A stretch of DNA of 64,000 bases from NCBI GenBank assembly GCA_947396885.1, contig OX377206.1, positions 3,747,634 through 3,811,633 of the forward strand, given 5' to 3'. The notes under the pieces were generated by a model that had not been told where the DNA came from, did no database searches, and saw nothing but the letters and a program-made list of their open reading frames with translations. Position numbers and translations under genes: made by a program. The DNA is from Heligmosomoides polygyrus polygyrus (taxonomy: Eukaryota; Nematoda; Chromadorea; Rhabditida; Heligmosomidae). Shown piece after piece: positions 44,801 to 54,681 of the stretch. The stretch's first letter is position 1; each line of letters opens with the position of its first letter.

Positions 44801-47702
44801 TCGGCGCGCAAAATTCGAATTCGAAATCTCCCGCACTAGCGCGAAAGTTTTGAATTTTGGCGCGCAAAATTCGAATTCGAAGCCTCCCGCACTAGCGCGG
44901 AAGTTTTGAATTTCGGCGCGCAAAATTCGAATTCGAAGCCTCCCGCACTAGCGCGAAAGTTTTGAATTTTGGCGCGCAAAATTCGAATTCGAAGCCTCCC
45001 GCACTAGCGCGAAAATTTTGAATTTCGGCGCGCAAAATTCGAATTCGAAGCCTCCCGCACTAGCGCGAAAATTTTGAATGTCGACGCGCAAAATTCGAAT
45101 TCGAAACCTCCCGCACTAGCGCGAAAATTTTGAATGTCGGCGCGCAAAATTCGAATTCGAAACCTCCCGCACTAGCGCGAAAATTTTGAATTTTGGCGCG
45201 CAAAATTCGAATTCGAAATCTCCCGCACTAGCGCGAAAATTTTGAATGTCGGCGCGCAAAATTCGAATTCGAAACCTCTCGCACTAGCGCGAAAATTTTG
45301 AATTTTTGCGCGCAAAATTCGAATTCGAAGCCTCCCGCACTAGCGCGAAAGTTTTGAATTTTGGCGCGCAAAATTCGAATTCGAAACCTCTCGCACTAGC
45401 GCGAAAATTTAATTTCGGCGCGCAAAATTCGAATTCGAAGCCTTCCGCACTAGCGCGAAAGTTTTGAATTTTGGCGCGCAAAATTCGAATTCGAAATCTC
45501 CCGCACTAGCGCGAAAATTTAATTTCGGCGCGCAAAATTCGAATTCGAAGCCTCCCGCACTAGCGCGAAAGTTTTGAATTTTGGCGCGCAAAATTCGAAT
45601 TCGAAATCTCCCGCACTAGCGCGAAAGTTTTGAATTTTGGCGCGCAAAATTCGAATTCGAAACCTCTCGCACTAGCGCGAAAATTTTGAATTTCGGCGCG
45701 CAAAATTCGAATTCGAAATCTCCCGCACTAGCGCGAAAGTTTTGAATTTTGGCGCGCAAAATTCGAATTCGAAATCTCCCGCACTAGCGCGAAAATTTAA
45801 TTTCGGCGCGCAAAATTCGAATTCGAAACCTCCCGCACTAGCGCGAAAGTTTTGAATTTTGGCGCGCAAAATTCGAATTCGAAATCTCCCGCACTAGCGC
45901 GAAAATTTAATTTTGGTGCGCAAAATTCGAATTCGAAGCCTCCCGCACTAGCGCGAAAATTTTGAATTTCGGCGCGCAAAATTCGAATTCGAAGCCTCCC
46001 GCACTAGCGCGAAAGTTTTGAATTTTGGCGCGCAAAATTCGAATTCGAAGCCTCCCGCACTAGCGCGAAAATTTTGAATTTCGGCGCGCAAAATTCGAAT
46101 TCGAAGCCTCCCGCACTAGCGCGAAAATTTTGAATTTCGGCGCGCAAAATTCGAATTCGAAACCTCCCGCACTAGCGCGAAAATTTTGAATGTCGGCGCG
46201 CAAAATTCGAATTCGAAACCTCCCGCACTAGCGCGAAAATTTTGAATGTCGGCGCGCAAAATTCGAATTCGAAACCTCCCGCACTAGCGCGAAAATTTTG
46301 AATTTCGGCGCGCAAAATTCGAATTCGAAGCCTCCCGCACTAGCGCGAAAGTTTTGAATTTTGGCGCGCAAAATTCGAATTCGAAGCCTCCCGCACTAGC
46401 GCGAAAATTTTGAATTTCGGCGCGCAAAATTCGAATTCGAAGCCTCCCGCACTAGCGCGAAAATTTTGAATTTCGGCGCGCAAAATTCGAATTCGAAATC
46501 TCCCGCACTAGCGCGAAAGTTTTGAATTTTGGCGCGCAAAATTCGAATTCGAAGCCTCCCGCACTAGCGCGAAAGTTTTGAATTTTGGCGCGCAAAATTC
46601 GAATTCGAAGCCTCCCGCACTAGCGCGAAAATTTTGAATTTCGGCGCGCAAAATTCGAATTCGAAGCCTCCCGCACTAGCGCGAAAATTTTGAATTTCGG
46701 CGCGCAAAATTCGAATTCGAAATCTCCCGCACTAGCGCGAAAATTTAATTTTGGCGCGCAAAATTCGAATTCGAAGCCTCCCGCACTAGCGCGAAAATTT
46801 TGAATTTCGGCGCGCAAAATTCGAATTCGAAGCCTCCCGCACTAGCGCGAAAATTTTGAATTTCGGCGCGCAAAATTCGAATTCGAAACCTCCCGCACTA
46901 GCGCGAAAATTTTGAATGTCGGCGCGCAAAATTCGAATTCGAAACCTCCCGCACTAGCGCGAAAATTTTGAATGTCGGCGCGCAAAATTCGAATTCGAAA
47001 TCTCCCGCACTAGCGCGAAAGTTTTGAATTTTGGCGCGCAAAATTCGAATTCGAAGCCTCCCGCACTAGCGCGAAAATTTAATTTTGGCGCGCAAAATTC
47101 GAATTCGAAGCCTCCCGCACTAGCGCGAAAATTTTGAATTTCGGCGCGCAAAATTCGAATTCGAAGCCTCCCGCACTAGCGCGAAAATTTTGAATTTCGG
47201 CGTGCAAAATTCGAATTCGAAACCTCCCGCACTAGCGCGAAAATTTTGAATGTCGACGCGCAAAATTCGAATTCGAAACCTCCCGCACTAGCGCGAAAAT
47301 TTTGAATGTCGGCGCGCAAAATTCGAATTCGAAACCTCCCGCACTAGCGCGAAAATTTTGAATTTTGGCGCGCAAAATTCGAATTCGAAATCTCCCGCAC
47401 TAGCGCGAAAATTTAATTTCGGCGCGCAAAATTCGAATTGGAAATCTCCCGCACTAGCGCGAAAGTTTTGAATTTTGGCGCGCAAAATTCGAATTCGAAA
47501 CCTCCCGCACTAGCGCGAAAATTTTGAATTTCGGCGCGCAAAATTCGAATTCGAAGCCTCCCGCACTAGCGCGAAAGTTTTGAATTTTGGCGCGCAAAAT
47601 TCGAATTCGAAATCTCCCGCACTAGCGCGAAAATTTAATTTTGGCGCGCAAAATTCGAATTCGAAACCTCCCGCACTAGCGCGAAAATTTTGAATTTTGG
47701 CG
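41889..47702. repeat. 56-bp satellite array, about 104 monomers
   Basis: The unit is 56 bp and contains CGCGCAAAATTCGAATTCGAA, CTCCCGCACTAGCGCGAAA and a variable TTTTGAATTTTGG, TTTCGG or TGTCGG end. A 53-bp variant lacks three bases (AAATTTAATTT). Every unit has the palindrome TTCGAATTCGAA and the octamer GCGCGAAA (inverse TTTCGCGC). A higher-order duplication is visible: 42216-42911 repeats at 45284-45979 (shift 3,068), and 43944-44475 at 46620-47151 (shift 2,676, i.e. seven units fewer). Minus-strand frames through it are a by-product of the repeat. Confidence 0.97.
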
Positions 47703-48372
47703 CTCCGGTTTCGGGGGATTTGCCTATCCGTTTTGTTGTTCGTTACTTGGTGGTTTTGGGCCGGATAACGAACAGTGAATTGGTTGAATTCTAGGTTTGC
47801 ACGTGGTGGTGGACTACGTAGACGATCGATTACGATCGCAAGAGCTGTTGTTAGAAACAACGAAGGTCGTTCGCATCCAGAAAGGTTAGTAGGGGTTTTC
47901 CCGTTTCCTCTTGGGAACTGGTTACATAGTTTTAAAGATACCTAAGATATCATTCGAGAGATGCTAAACCTGTATCATACATCTATGTGACTTTCTAGGC
48001 ATGGGGTTCTTCATTCATTTCAAGTCATGTGCCGACCAAGAATGCATACAAACTGCTATTAGCGATCGTTAGAAGTGGAGTGCTTGGCGCAACCTAGGAA
48101 TAATTTTTACCGCCGGTCTTTGGGTAGTATCATTTTGGTTAAACAATTACAGTGCGTGCAATTTGATTGCATGCGGTGAAGGTTCTTTTAGCCACATGAT
48201 GTTGTGAACCATCGAACAAATACCGCAGTACAGCAATGAATGCGTGTAATAGGGAAATGGGTTAATCCAGACACATAGAGCGACTTCTTCATTAAAAATC
48301 TTAGCGGTGCAACCAACTACACTAAATAAACTTCTCATTACGAGTACTGCAAGACATGCGGATTCGTTCTAG
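47703..48372. other. Post-satellite sequence of segment B
   Basis: It starts with GCTCCGGTTTCGGGG and a CCTATCCGTTTTGTTGTTCGTTA word that recalls the TATCCG repeats. The part 47990-48260 is a diverged relative of 16740-17080. Nearly identical in C (62554-63221). No supported gene: the 63-codon minus frame at 48147-48338 ends where the related copy continues. Confidence 0.4.
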
Positions 48373-48385
48373 TATGTGAGTTTCC

Positions 48386-48681
48386 ACGGGCGCGTGTAGC
48401 GCAGTCGGAGGAGGCGCCGACTGTCGCCTGCACCCGATACCAGGTTTCTGGTTCGGATTTCCCGCTCAGGCCAACCAAGCCCTCCATCCCTCCGGGGTCG
48501 GTGAATTGGTACCAGACTTGTCTCTGAAGGATAAAGCGCTGACTTGGTCATTGGCTGACCACCGCAAGTCATTGTATGGCCAAATACGCATTCATATCGC
48601 CTCCACGACATCCCGTAGAAGTAGAATGCGCTGGCGCATCCCAAAAAGGGTTTGAGTAACGCCGTCCTCTATCCTTATCCT
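48386..48681 (+). repeat. tRNA-derived SINE (296 bp), best-preserved copy
   Basis: TATGTGAGTTTCC flanks it at 48373-48385 and 48682-48694. The head has TAGCGCAGTCGG, a perfect fit to the A-box consensus, and GGTTCGGATTTCC, a B box with small changes, about 45 bases later. The body includes CCATCCCTCCGGGG and GGATAAAGCGCTGACTTG. The tail is GCCGTCCTCTATCCTTATCC. A typical Pol III-transcribed, LINE-mobilised SINE; its partner LINE is not identified. Confidence 0.88.
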
Positions 48682-48965
48682 TATGTGAGTTTCCCAGTGA
48701 AACTTATCTATTACACAGGAAACCACTCCCTTTAGGAATGCGTCGAATATTGTTCTCCTGTACTTCTGGATGTCATAGCTGTTTGAGTGTGTGCTTGTGC
48801 TAGACAATTGCTTGGAATATACTGCTAAACAAGCCCATAGAAAGTTAGTGTTTATCCATCCAAGATAACTCCGAGTTCAACTATCTTGGATATTCAGATG
48901 CTATCGAGCAGCAACAAAAATAACGGTTCTTACTATGGTGTTAAATCAAGATTATTGAGGGTGAT

Positions 48966-49240
48966 GATAAAGGACGGCGTTACTCAATCTTTTTTGGGAT
49001 ACGAAACGCATTCTACTACTAAAGGATGTCGTGGAGGCGATTCGAATGCGTATTTGGTCATACGATGATTTGCCATGGCCAGCTGCTGAACAGATCAACG
49101 CTTTATCCTTCTCAGACAAGTCCGGTACCAATCTTCGAGGGATGGAAGGCTTAGTTGGCCTGGGCGGGAAATCAAACCAAGAGGCAGGGACTCGGGTGCA
49201 CGCAACAGTCAGCTTCTTCGACTGCGCTATACACTACCCA
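48966..49240 (-). repeat. tRNA-derived SINE, minus strand, diverged
   Basis: It starts with the inverse tail GATAAAGGACGGCGTTACTC and ends with the inverse A-box region (CTTCGACTGCGCTATACAC). With the plus copy 280 bases to the left it makes an inverted SINE pair. Confidence 0.75.
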
Positions 49241-49559
49241 GAATCAAGTATACAAGATTATTACATGGATTTTATTCGGCTGGACGTCTCTCGCCTTCCT
49301 CGTAGCATGGAAAAGTTAAGAGACATTGGAGGAATTGCCCTTTCAAGGACCATTATATTTTTCAGCGGCTTTAATTGAATAAAGAACTAGGCGGCTGAAA
49401 AATAAGACAATCCAACCGACGCTCTGGAGACAGGTGAAGGGCGGGTATGTTGCTGTTCGTTTATGTTCCTACTGATGGGCAGAAAGTCACATAGAGCGTC
49501 GTTAATGGGGCTACCACATGACATTTAAAACACTATTAAAATGTCTAGGAATGGCCTAT
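49241..49559. other. Unassigned sequence
   Basis: A word, TTTATTCGGCTG, is shared with 17469. Otherwise nothing is recognised. Confidence 0.3.
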
Positions 49560-50105
49560 AAATTCACAGTGGTTCAACTCCTAATCTGCTGCTGAAATTA
49601 GTACAATCTAAAATGGTTTTATTTTTTATTGTTTGTTCGTTATCCGTTTTTCCGTTATCCGGCCATTTTTGAACAAAGTTATCCGTTATCCGTTATTCGG
49701 GTTTCAAAACTTCGTTATCCGCTCATCCCTGCATATCCACGATTCATGATAAACTTTACCCGTCAAGTCGTGGGTATATCATTGGGTAGAGAAAACACGC
49801 CGATCGTCGTGGGTACAACAGTACACCCGCGACTTATTGGCGCCTCATTGTCAAAATTGCGCTCCATTGAGATCAGCTGTTCTCGCAAGAGGCCTCGCTG
49901 TACCTTACCCTTGATTCCTTTCATGAATACGAATCATACCCACTACCCACTGCTGGTAGTGGGTACGATTCCCTTACGGTATCTCTACCTATGCCCACTG
50001 CTTGATGAATCAGAGCCCTGAACTACATTAGCAAAGCTGATGTTGTGATAGCGACGATTAGCTGAAAGGAGCGAGAGGTCCGGGTTCGACTCTCTCATGG
50101 ACGGG
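49560..50105 (+). repeat. hAT-like TATCCG end plus tRNA-like dispersed repeat
   Basis: 49560-49735 matches 18090-18288 and ends CGCTCATCCCTGC. 49830-50105 matches 30045-30315, including the CCCACTGCTGGTAGTGGG hairpin and GAGCGAGAGGTCCGGGTTCGACTC with a B-box core. Confidence 0.45.
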
Positions 50106-50109
50106 ACGT

Positions 50110-50480
50110 AAACAGCGTGATTGGCAAAAGATCGGTCGAACATATCAATTTGTTTAATAAAGCCGCTTAATGTTTTATGGTGCATAAAACGACTGATGAG
50201 CAGGCTTCACAGGAATGAATCAACACCTACACTATGGGGAGGATAAAGACTACTACGAATCCCTTGGCCAAGGACCCAGTAGAAGGTTTGCAAGTTACTT
50301 GTAAAACGTTACAACCTTGCGTAGTTGAGCAAGGCAAAATGGAAAAGACCTCGTTATTTAATTGTGTGTAACCTTTTGTATGCAACTTCTGTATGGGTAT
50401 TCACATTCAGTCGTATACATGAGACGATAGCCTTGCGAAGTGCATGGCGCAATCCGCATTTATGGATACGAATGGAGGAG
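50110..50480 (+). mobile_element. R1 dispersed repeat, middle fragment
   Basis: This matches 25720-26080 (CTGATGAGCAGGCTTCACAGG and TTCACATTCAGTCGTAT words). The hairpin and satellite parts are absent. Confidence 0.6.
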
Positions 50481-50677
50481 AAACTGGGTCTTCTGGTGAG
50501 ATTAGTTGAAAGTTTTAAAAATGCGGTACACCAGAAGAACATCAGCAATTGAGGCTTAAAGAAGCTGATTCGAATTGTTTCTATCAAGACCATCAGCATT
50601 ACTGGTTCCATGCTGATATCAGCGGCCCGCTCATCCCGGATACGGGTGGGTGCTGGTCGGTCCCACGAGGTGTGTAT
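50481..50677. other. Unassigned sequence
   Basis: No feature was seen. Confidence 0.3.
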
Positions 50678-50694
50678 GTTGCGTTCGATCAAAC

Positions 50695-50769
50695 GGCGCC
50701 GGTGGTGTAAAGGCGTAGAGCATTCCCGCCTGGTCAGAGGGAGGTGCGGGTTCGAGTCCGCCTGGCGCT
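50695..50769 (+). tRNA. tRNA-like sequence (Asp-like), probably a pseudogene or SINE head
   Basis: 75 nt with a 7-bp acceptor stem (GGCGCCG with TGGCGCT, two G-U pairs). It has a D-arm region GGTGTAAAGGCGTAGAGC and ATTCCCGCCTG as in many tRNA-Asp genes. GGTTCGAGTCC is a perfect B box. The anticodon loop is too long and the T stem has mismatches, so it should not be charged. It is flanked by an inverted repeat (GTTGCGTTCGATCAAA at 50678 against TTTGATCGCAAC at 50776-50787). Confidence 0.4.
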
Positions 50770-50814
50770 AGAAGTTTTGATCGCAACAAGACATCGTTGT
50801 CCGGAGGTCTTCTC

Positions 50815-51021
50815 TCACTTGCGTGAATCTTGCCATTTCCTTTCGTAGAGCTCAACGCTCTCGGTGTAGGCTGCCGCCAGAAGAACGGTGGTGTCAGATA
50901 GATGCGCAGGAAGCCGGACGCTCTCCGTCTCCTTCACAACTTCTACGACGCTCTTGAAAGCTTCCCAAGTCGCCCGTTTCCCCTTGATCAGCTCCGACAT
51001 TTCCCATCCCAGCTCTCGCAT
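50815..51021 (-). pseudogene. RTE-like RT C-terminal relic
   Basis: The frame contains KRATWEAFKSVVEVVKETES followed by VRLPAHLSDTTVLLAAAYTE, the same segment as 15926-16140. It is broken on both sides. Confidence 0.65.
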
Positions 51022-51074
51022 GACCCTCCTCCACCCAAAGTATGGTGGTTTCTGTCGAGATCGAGACTCAACCC

Positions 51075-51400
51075 ACGACGGAACTATTTACGATGATTTT
51101 AGCGCACGCAGGCTCATTCTGCGCTACGTACTTGTTGCCAAGTAAGTATCACAGGACGAGCCGACGCCAGAAATTCGTCCCAACTATATACGAACGGTGA
51201 AACGGGAATCACTTGAGAAATTCGAGAAATCTAGAAAATAAGAAAATCGGATGGCAAGGCTTCGTAAAATGTCAGGAATACGATAAAATGAACATTCCCA
51301 AAAGCGCACACTCATACGCACATTGTTATTGCCTTACACTTCGGCAACATGTAAAACTCCACCTACATTGAGCCGCAAAACTGCTTTCCTGCGGCACATC
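51075..51400 (+). repeat. H repeat, nested hairpin family
   Basis: This copy has GGCTCATTCTGCGCTACG, TACTTGTTGCCAAGTA and CACAGGACGAGCC, then GAACGGTGAAACGGGAATC. It sits beside an RTE-like relic, as at 16120. Confidence 0.6.
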
Positions 51401-51464
51401 CACTTCCTGCTTGTTACCAGTTCAAAAATAGGTTACAGTTATAACCCCCACATTTCAATAGACG

Positions 51465-52830
51465 CTTGAAAACCACTAAGAAACCTGTCTCCTGGATGTA
51501 TGACCACGGTCGCCTACAAACACACCTTGACGAAACTCATCGAAGTATCAATCTCGCACTAACGTTGCAGGAATTTGAATATCGCGCTGAAATTCAAACT
51601 TTTCGCAGTGGCTTCGGGAAAATTCAAATTTTACGCGCTAGAATTCAATGATTTTTGTGCCAACATTGCGTGTGTCAACTCAAATTTTCGCGCTACTGCC
51701 GTAGGAATTCAAAGTCCGAGCGCCGGAATTCAGTTTTTGTGCTGATATTCATAACGCTCGCTCTATTCCAGGGAAATTCAGATTTGGAACGCGGCCATAG
51801 CAGAATTTCAAAAAAAAATTGAGAAGTTTTGTAGCGCGCGGATTTGAACTCTTGTGATAATAGCACACGAAATTTCAATGAAAAATAAAGCAGCAATAGA
51901 ATTAGTTCCTACATTTCCAGATAGAATATGCAATTACATAATGTCTATGTCATTATGTAGTCGCGTATTCAACATATTTAGCAATTCGCACCAGAAAACC
52001 CCAATTTTCCCGACCTTAAGAAATGGCGAATTTTTCGAAAAATTCCGGTTTCGCCGACTGCATTTAACTCAGACCGGGTTTTCCTCGTCGGCTACTGCTG
52101 TACTATTAACTTGGCAACAAGTTAAAAGGGCAGTAGTAGTCAGCCAGCGCTAAGGTCGTCATAAATAAATAGATAGTGGGTTGATCATCAGATTTGGCTT
52201 CAAATTTGAAAAAAGTGGTCCGTACACAATGCAAAGGAAGGCACCTATAGACGGGCTGACCATAAAGTGCTTGTACTTTATGAATGCACACGAAATTGTT
52301 TCGGCTTAGTTGTAGGAAACTTCTAGGTCCCGAAATCATAGCACAGAAAAGCAAATTGAGTTGGTGTTCATGGACACATATTGCGCCATGAACTTCGCAA
52401 GGCTATCGTCTCATGTATACGACTGATTGTGAATACGCGTACAGAAGTTGCATACAACCAAATAAAGAAGTCCTTTTCCACTTTGCCCTACTCAACTACG
52501 CAAGGTCATAACGTTTTACAAATACATAAGTTGGAGACCTTCTGGCTGGGTGACAAGAGTTTCAAAGTAGTTCATATTCTCCACTGGTTTAGAGGTGTTT
52601 ACTCCCTGTGAAGCCAGCTCATCAGCCGTTAAATGCTCCGCACTACATTAAGCAGCTTTATCTAAACAAATAGTATAAATTCGATCGATATTTTGCCAAT
52701 CAACGCTGTTTACGTGCTCTGAAGTCCGTCGATGGGCAACCACAATCGCGCGATTACCACCCCATACAAGAATCGATAGGATCGATCGATAGTAAATAAC
52801 CGGCCGATGTTAACACCTCTTGTGGGAGCC
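51465..52830 (-). mobile_element. R1 dispersed repeat, reverse orientation
   Basis: R1 read backwards: the CTTGAAAACCAC end (51466), TTTCGCGCTAC-type sequence without tandem expansion, the nested hairpin (52090-52150, inner stem of 8 bp), and CAGTCGTATAC (52410-52440 inverse). It ends near the GATCGATAGTAAATAACCGG block at 52790. Confidence 0.65.
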
Positions 52831-52930
52831 GTTGGCTAAATCCGTTTGGACACCAACTTCCAAACTGGAGACTTTTCTGGCGTGTTGGATCGCCTTCCAC
52901 ACGCGTCTTTACGAGCAAACCCCACCAAAT

Positions 52931-53598
52931 CTGGAGCGAAAAATTCAAACTTCGGCGCCTGAAATTCGAAATCTTTGTGAAGACAGCGGGAAAATTTTGA
53001 ATTTTGCCGCGAAAACCAAGAATACGAAATCTCCCGCACTAGCGCGAAAATTTTGAATTTTGGCGCGCAAATTTCGAATTCGGAACCTCCCGCACTAGCG
53101 CGAAAATTTTGAATTTCGGCGCGCAAAATTCGAATTCGAAACCTCCCGCACTAGCGCGAAAATTTTGAATTTTGGCGCGCAAAATTCGAAATCGAAATCT
53201 CCCGCACTAGCGCGAAAATTTAATTTTGGCGCGTAAAAATTCGAATTCGAAACCTCCCGCACTAGCGCGAAAATTTTGAATTTTGGCGCGCAAAATTCGA
53301 ATTCGAAATCTCCCGCACTAGCGCGAAAATTTTGAATTTTGGCGCGCAAAATTCGAATTCGAAACCTCCCGCACTAGCGCGAAAATTTTGAATTTCGGCG
53401 CGCAAAATTCGAGTTCGAAACCTCCCGCACTAGCGCGAAAATTTTGAATTTTGGCGCGCAAAATTCGAATTCGAAATCTCTCGCACTAGCGCGAAAATTT
53501 TGAATTTTGGCGCGCAAACTTCGAATACGAAATCTCCCGCACTGGCGCGAAAATTTTGTATTTTGGCGCGCAAAATTCGAATTCGAAACCTCCCGCAC
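52931..53598. repeat. 56-bp satellite, small array (about 11-12 monomers)
   Basis: Same unit and same leader (TCTGGAGCGAAAAATTC) as the large array, more divergent, and cut at CTCCCGCACTG where an H repeat region begins. Confidence 0.9.
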
Positions 53599-53639
53599 TG
53601 TAGGGATGTGGGGAATCAATTCTGTACGTATTTTTGAGT

Positions 53640-53975
53640 TGGCAACAAGCAGGTGGGTATGTGCTGCAGGTAAGCAGTTTTGCGGCACGATGTATTATAG
53701 GTGGAGATCTATGAGATCTGGTGCCGACGTGTTAAACAATAACAGTGTGCGTATGAGTGGGTTTTTGGGAAGGTGTGTGTTATCGTATTTCAGGCATTCG
53801 TACGAAGCCTTACTATCCAATTTTCCCTCTTCTTGGATATCTCGAATTTCTCAAGTGATTCCCGTTTCACCGTTCCTATATAGCTGGGACGAATTTCTGG
53901 CGTCGGCTCATCCTGTGATTCTTACTTGGCAACAAGTACGTAGTGCAGAATGAGCCTGCATGCGCTAAAATCATC
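53640..53975 (-). repeat. H repeat, reverse orientation
   Basis: GATTCCCGTTTCACCGTTC, then GGCTCATCCTGTGATTC, TACTTGGCAACAAGTA and GCAGAATGAGCC: the inverse of the 16120 and 51075 copies. Confidence 0.6.
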
Positions 53976-54027
53976 GTAAGTAGTACCGTCGAGGGTTCAG
54001 TATCGATCTCGACAAAAACCACCATAC

Positions 54028-54190
54028 TTGGGGAGGAGGCTCATGCGAGAGTTGGGATGGGAGATGCCGGAGCTGGGCAAGAGGAAACGGGCGAATTGGG
54101 AAGCTTTCCAGAGCGTCGTGGAAGCTGTCGAAGAGCGTCTGGCTTCCTGCCCATCTATCGGACACCACCGTTCTTCCGGCGGCAGCCTAC
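54028..54190 (+). pseudogene. RTE-like RT C-terminal relic
   Basis: The frame contains MRELGWEMPELGKRKRANWE and AFQSVVEAVEE, then shifts. It is the third copy of the 15926 relic and again joins a half foldback element at CAGCCTACAA. Confidence 0.6.
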
Positions 54191-54681
54191 AACACCGCCA
54201 AGTCGCACGGTCAAAACTGCGATTTGCGACGGGAAAATTCCGTCGCAAACAGTCGCATGCTCATAACTCCTTTAGTTTTACGTTTTTTGTAAAAAGGTTG
54301 ACACTATGACATTACAATAACATAACATGTACAGAGCATCCATATTTTCGCCGTGGGTGGCCCAAAAAGTGGCCGGAGCATGCCTCTGCGATTAGAGCAG
54401 CGTATTCCACAGCACATGCATGCTTTTGGAGTATCTCAAACATGGTGTACGTTGCCTGTGCTCTGTCATTCTAGAAAGATCCCTTGAGTGCACCGTGAAG
54501 AATGCATATAGAATCGAACCTATCAATCGAGTGGGGCGACTACTCGCAAATTCACGCACGGGCGAGTTCGTAGCGCAATACCTCTGGCAAGTTCGAATCA
54601 ATCCGGGTGCAACCCTATGTAGGCAGCACAAGGCTTTTGACGTGCACTGAAGCACAACGGTTTAGCTCGTGAGTGGACTAA
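54191..54681 (+). repeat. Half foldback element (left arm) with B-box-like units
   Basis: Mirror copy of 15257-15925: the arm TTTGCGACGGGAAAATTCCG, then AATCGAACCTATCAATCGAG (inverse B box). It ends at GAGTGGACTAA, where a CCAGGGAA element begins. Confidence 0.55.

Larger units (their letters stand above)
33495..49250. repeat. Segment B of the triplicated region
   Basis: This is collinear with segment C (55846-64000) over its visible length and with segment A over 5228-12600. Relative to C it has an extra SINE (33938-34228), an extra hAT-like element (34926-36328) and an expanded satellite (41889-47702). After the satellite (47703-49165), B and C differ by only a handful of substitutions and one base deletion. 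Confidence 0.85.

Noticed and set aside
41889..47702. CRISPR array
   Set aside because: The unit is a head-to-tail satellite without unique spacers, in an animal genome.
42216..47860. Repeated 60-116 codon minus-strand frames with FRASAGGFEFEFCAPK-type peptides
   Set aside because: They are translations of the 56-bp satellite. The frame is kept only because three units make 168 bases, and the same peptides appear wherever the array does.
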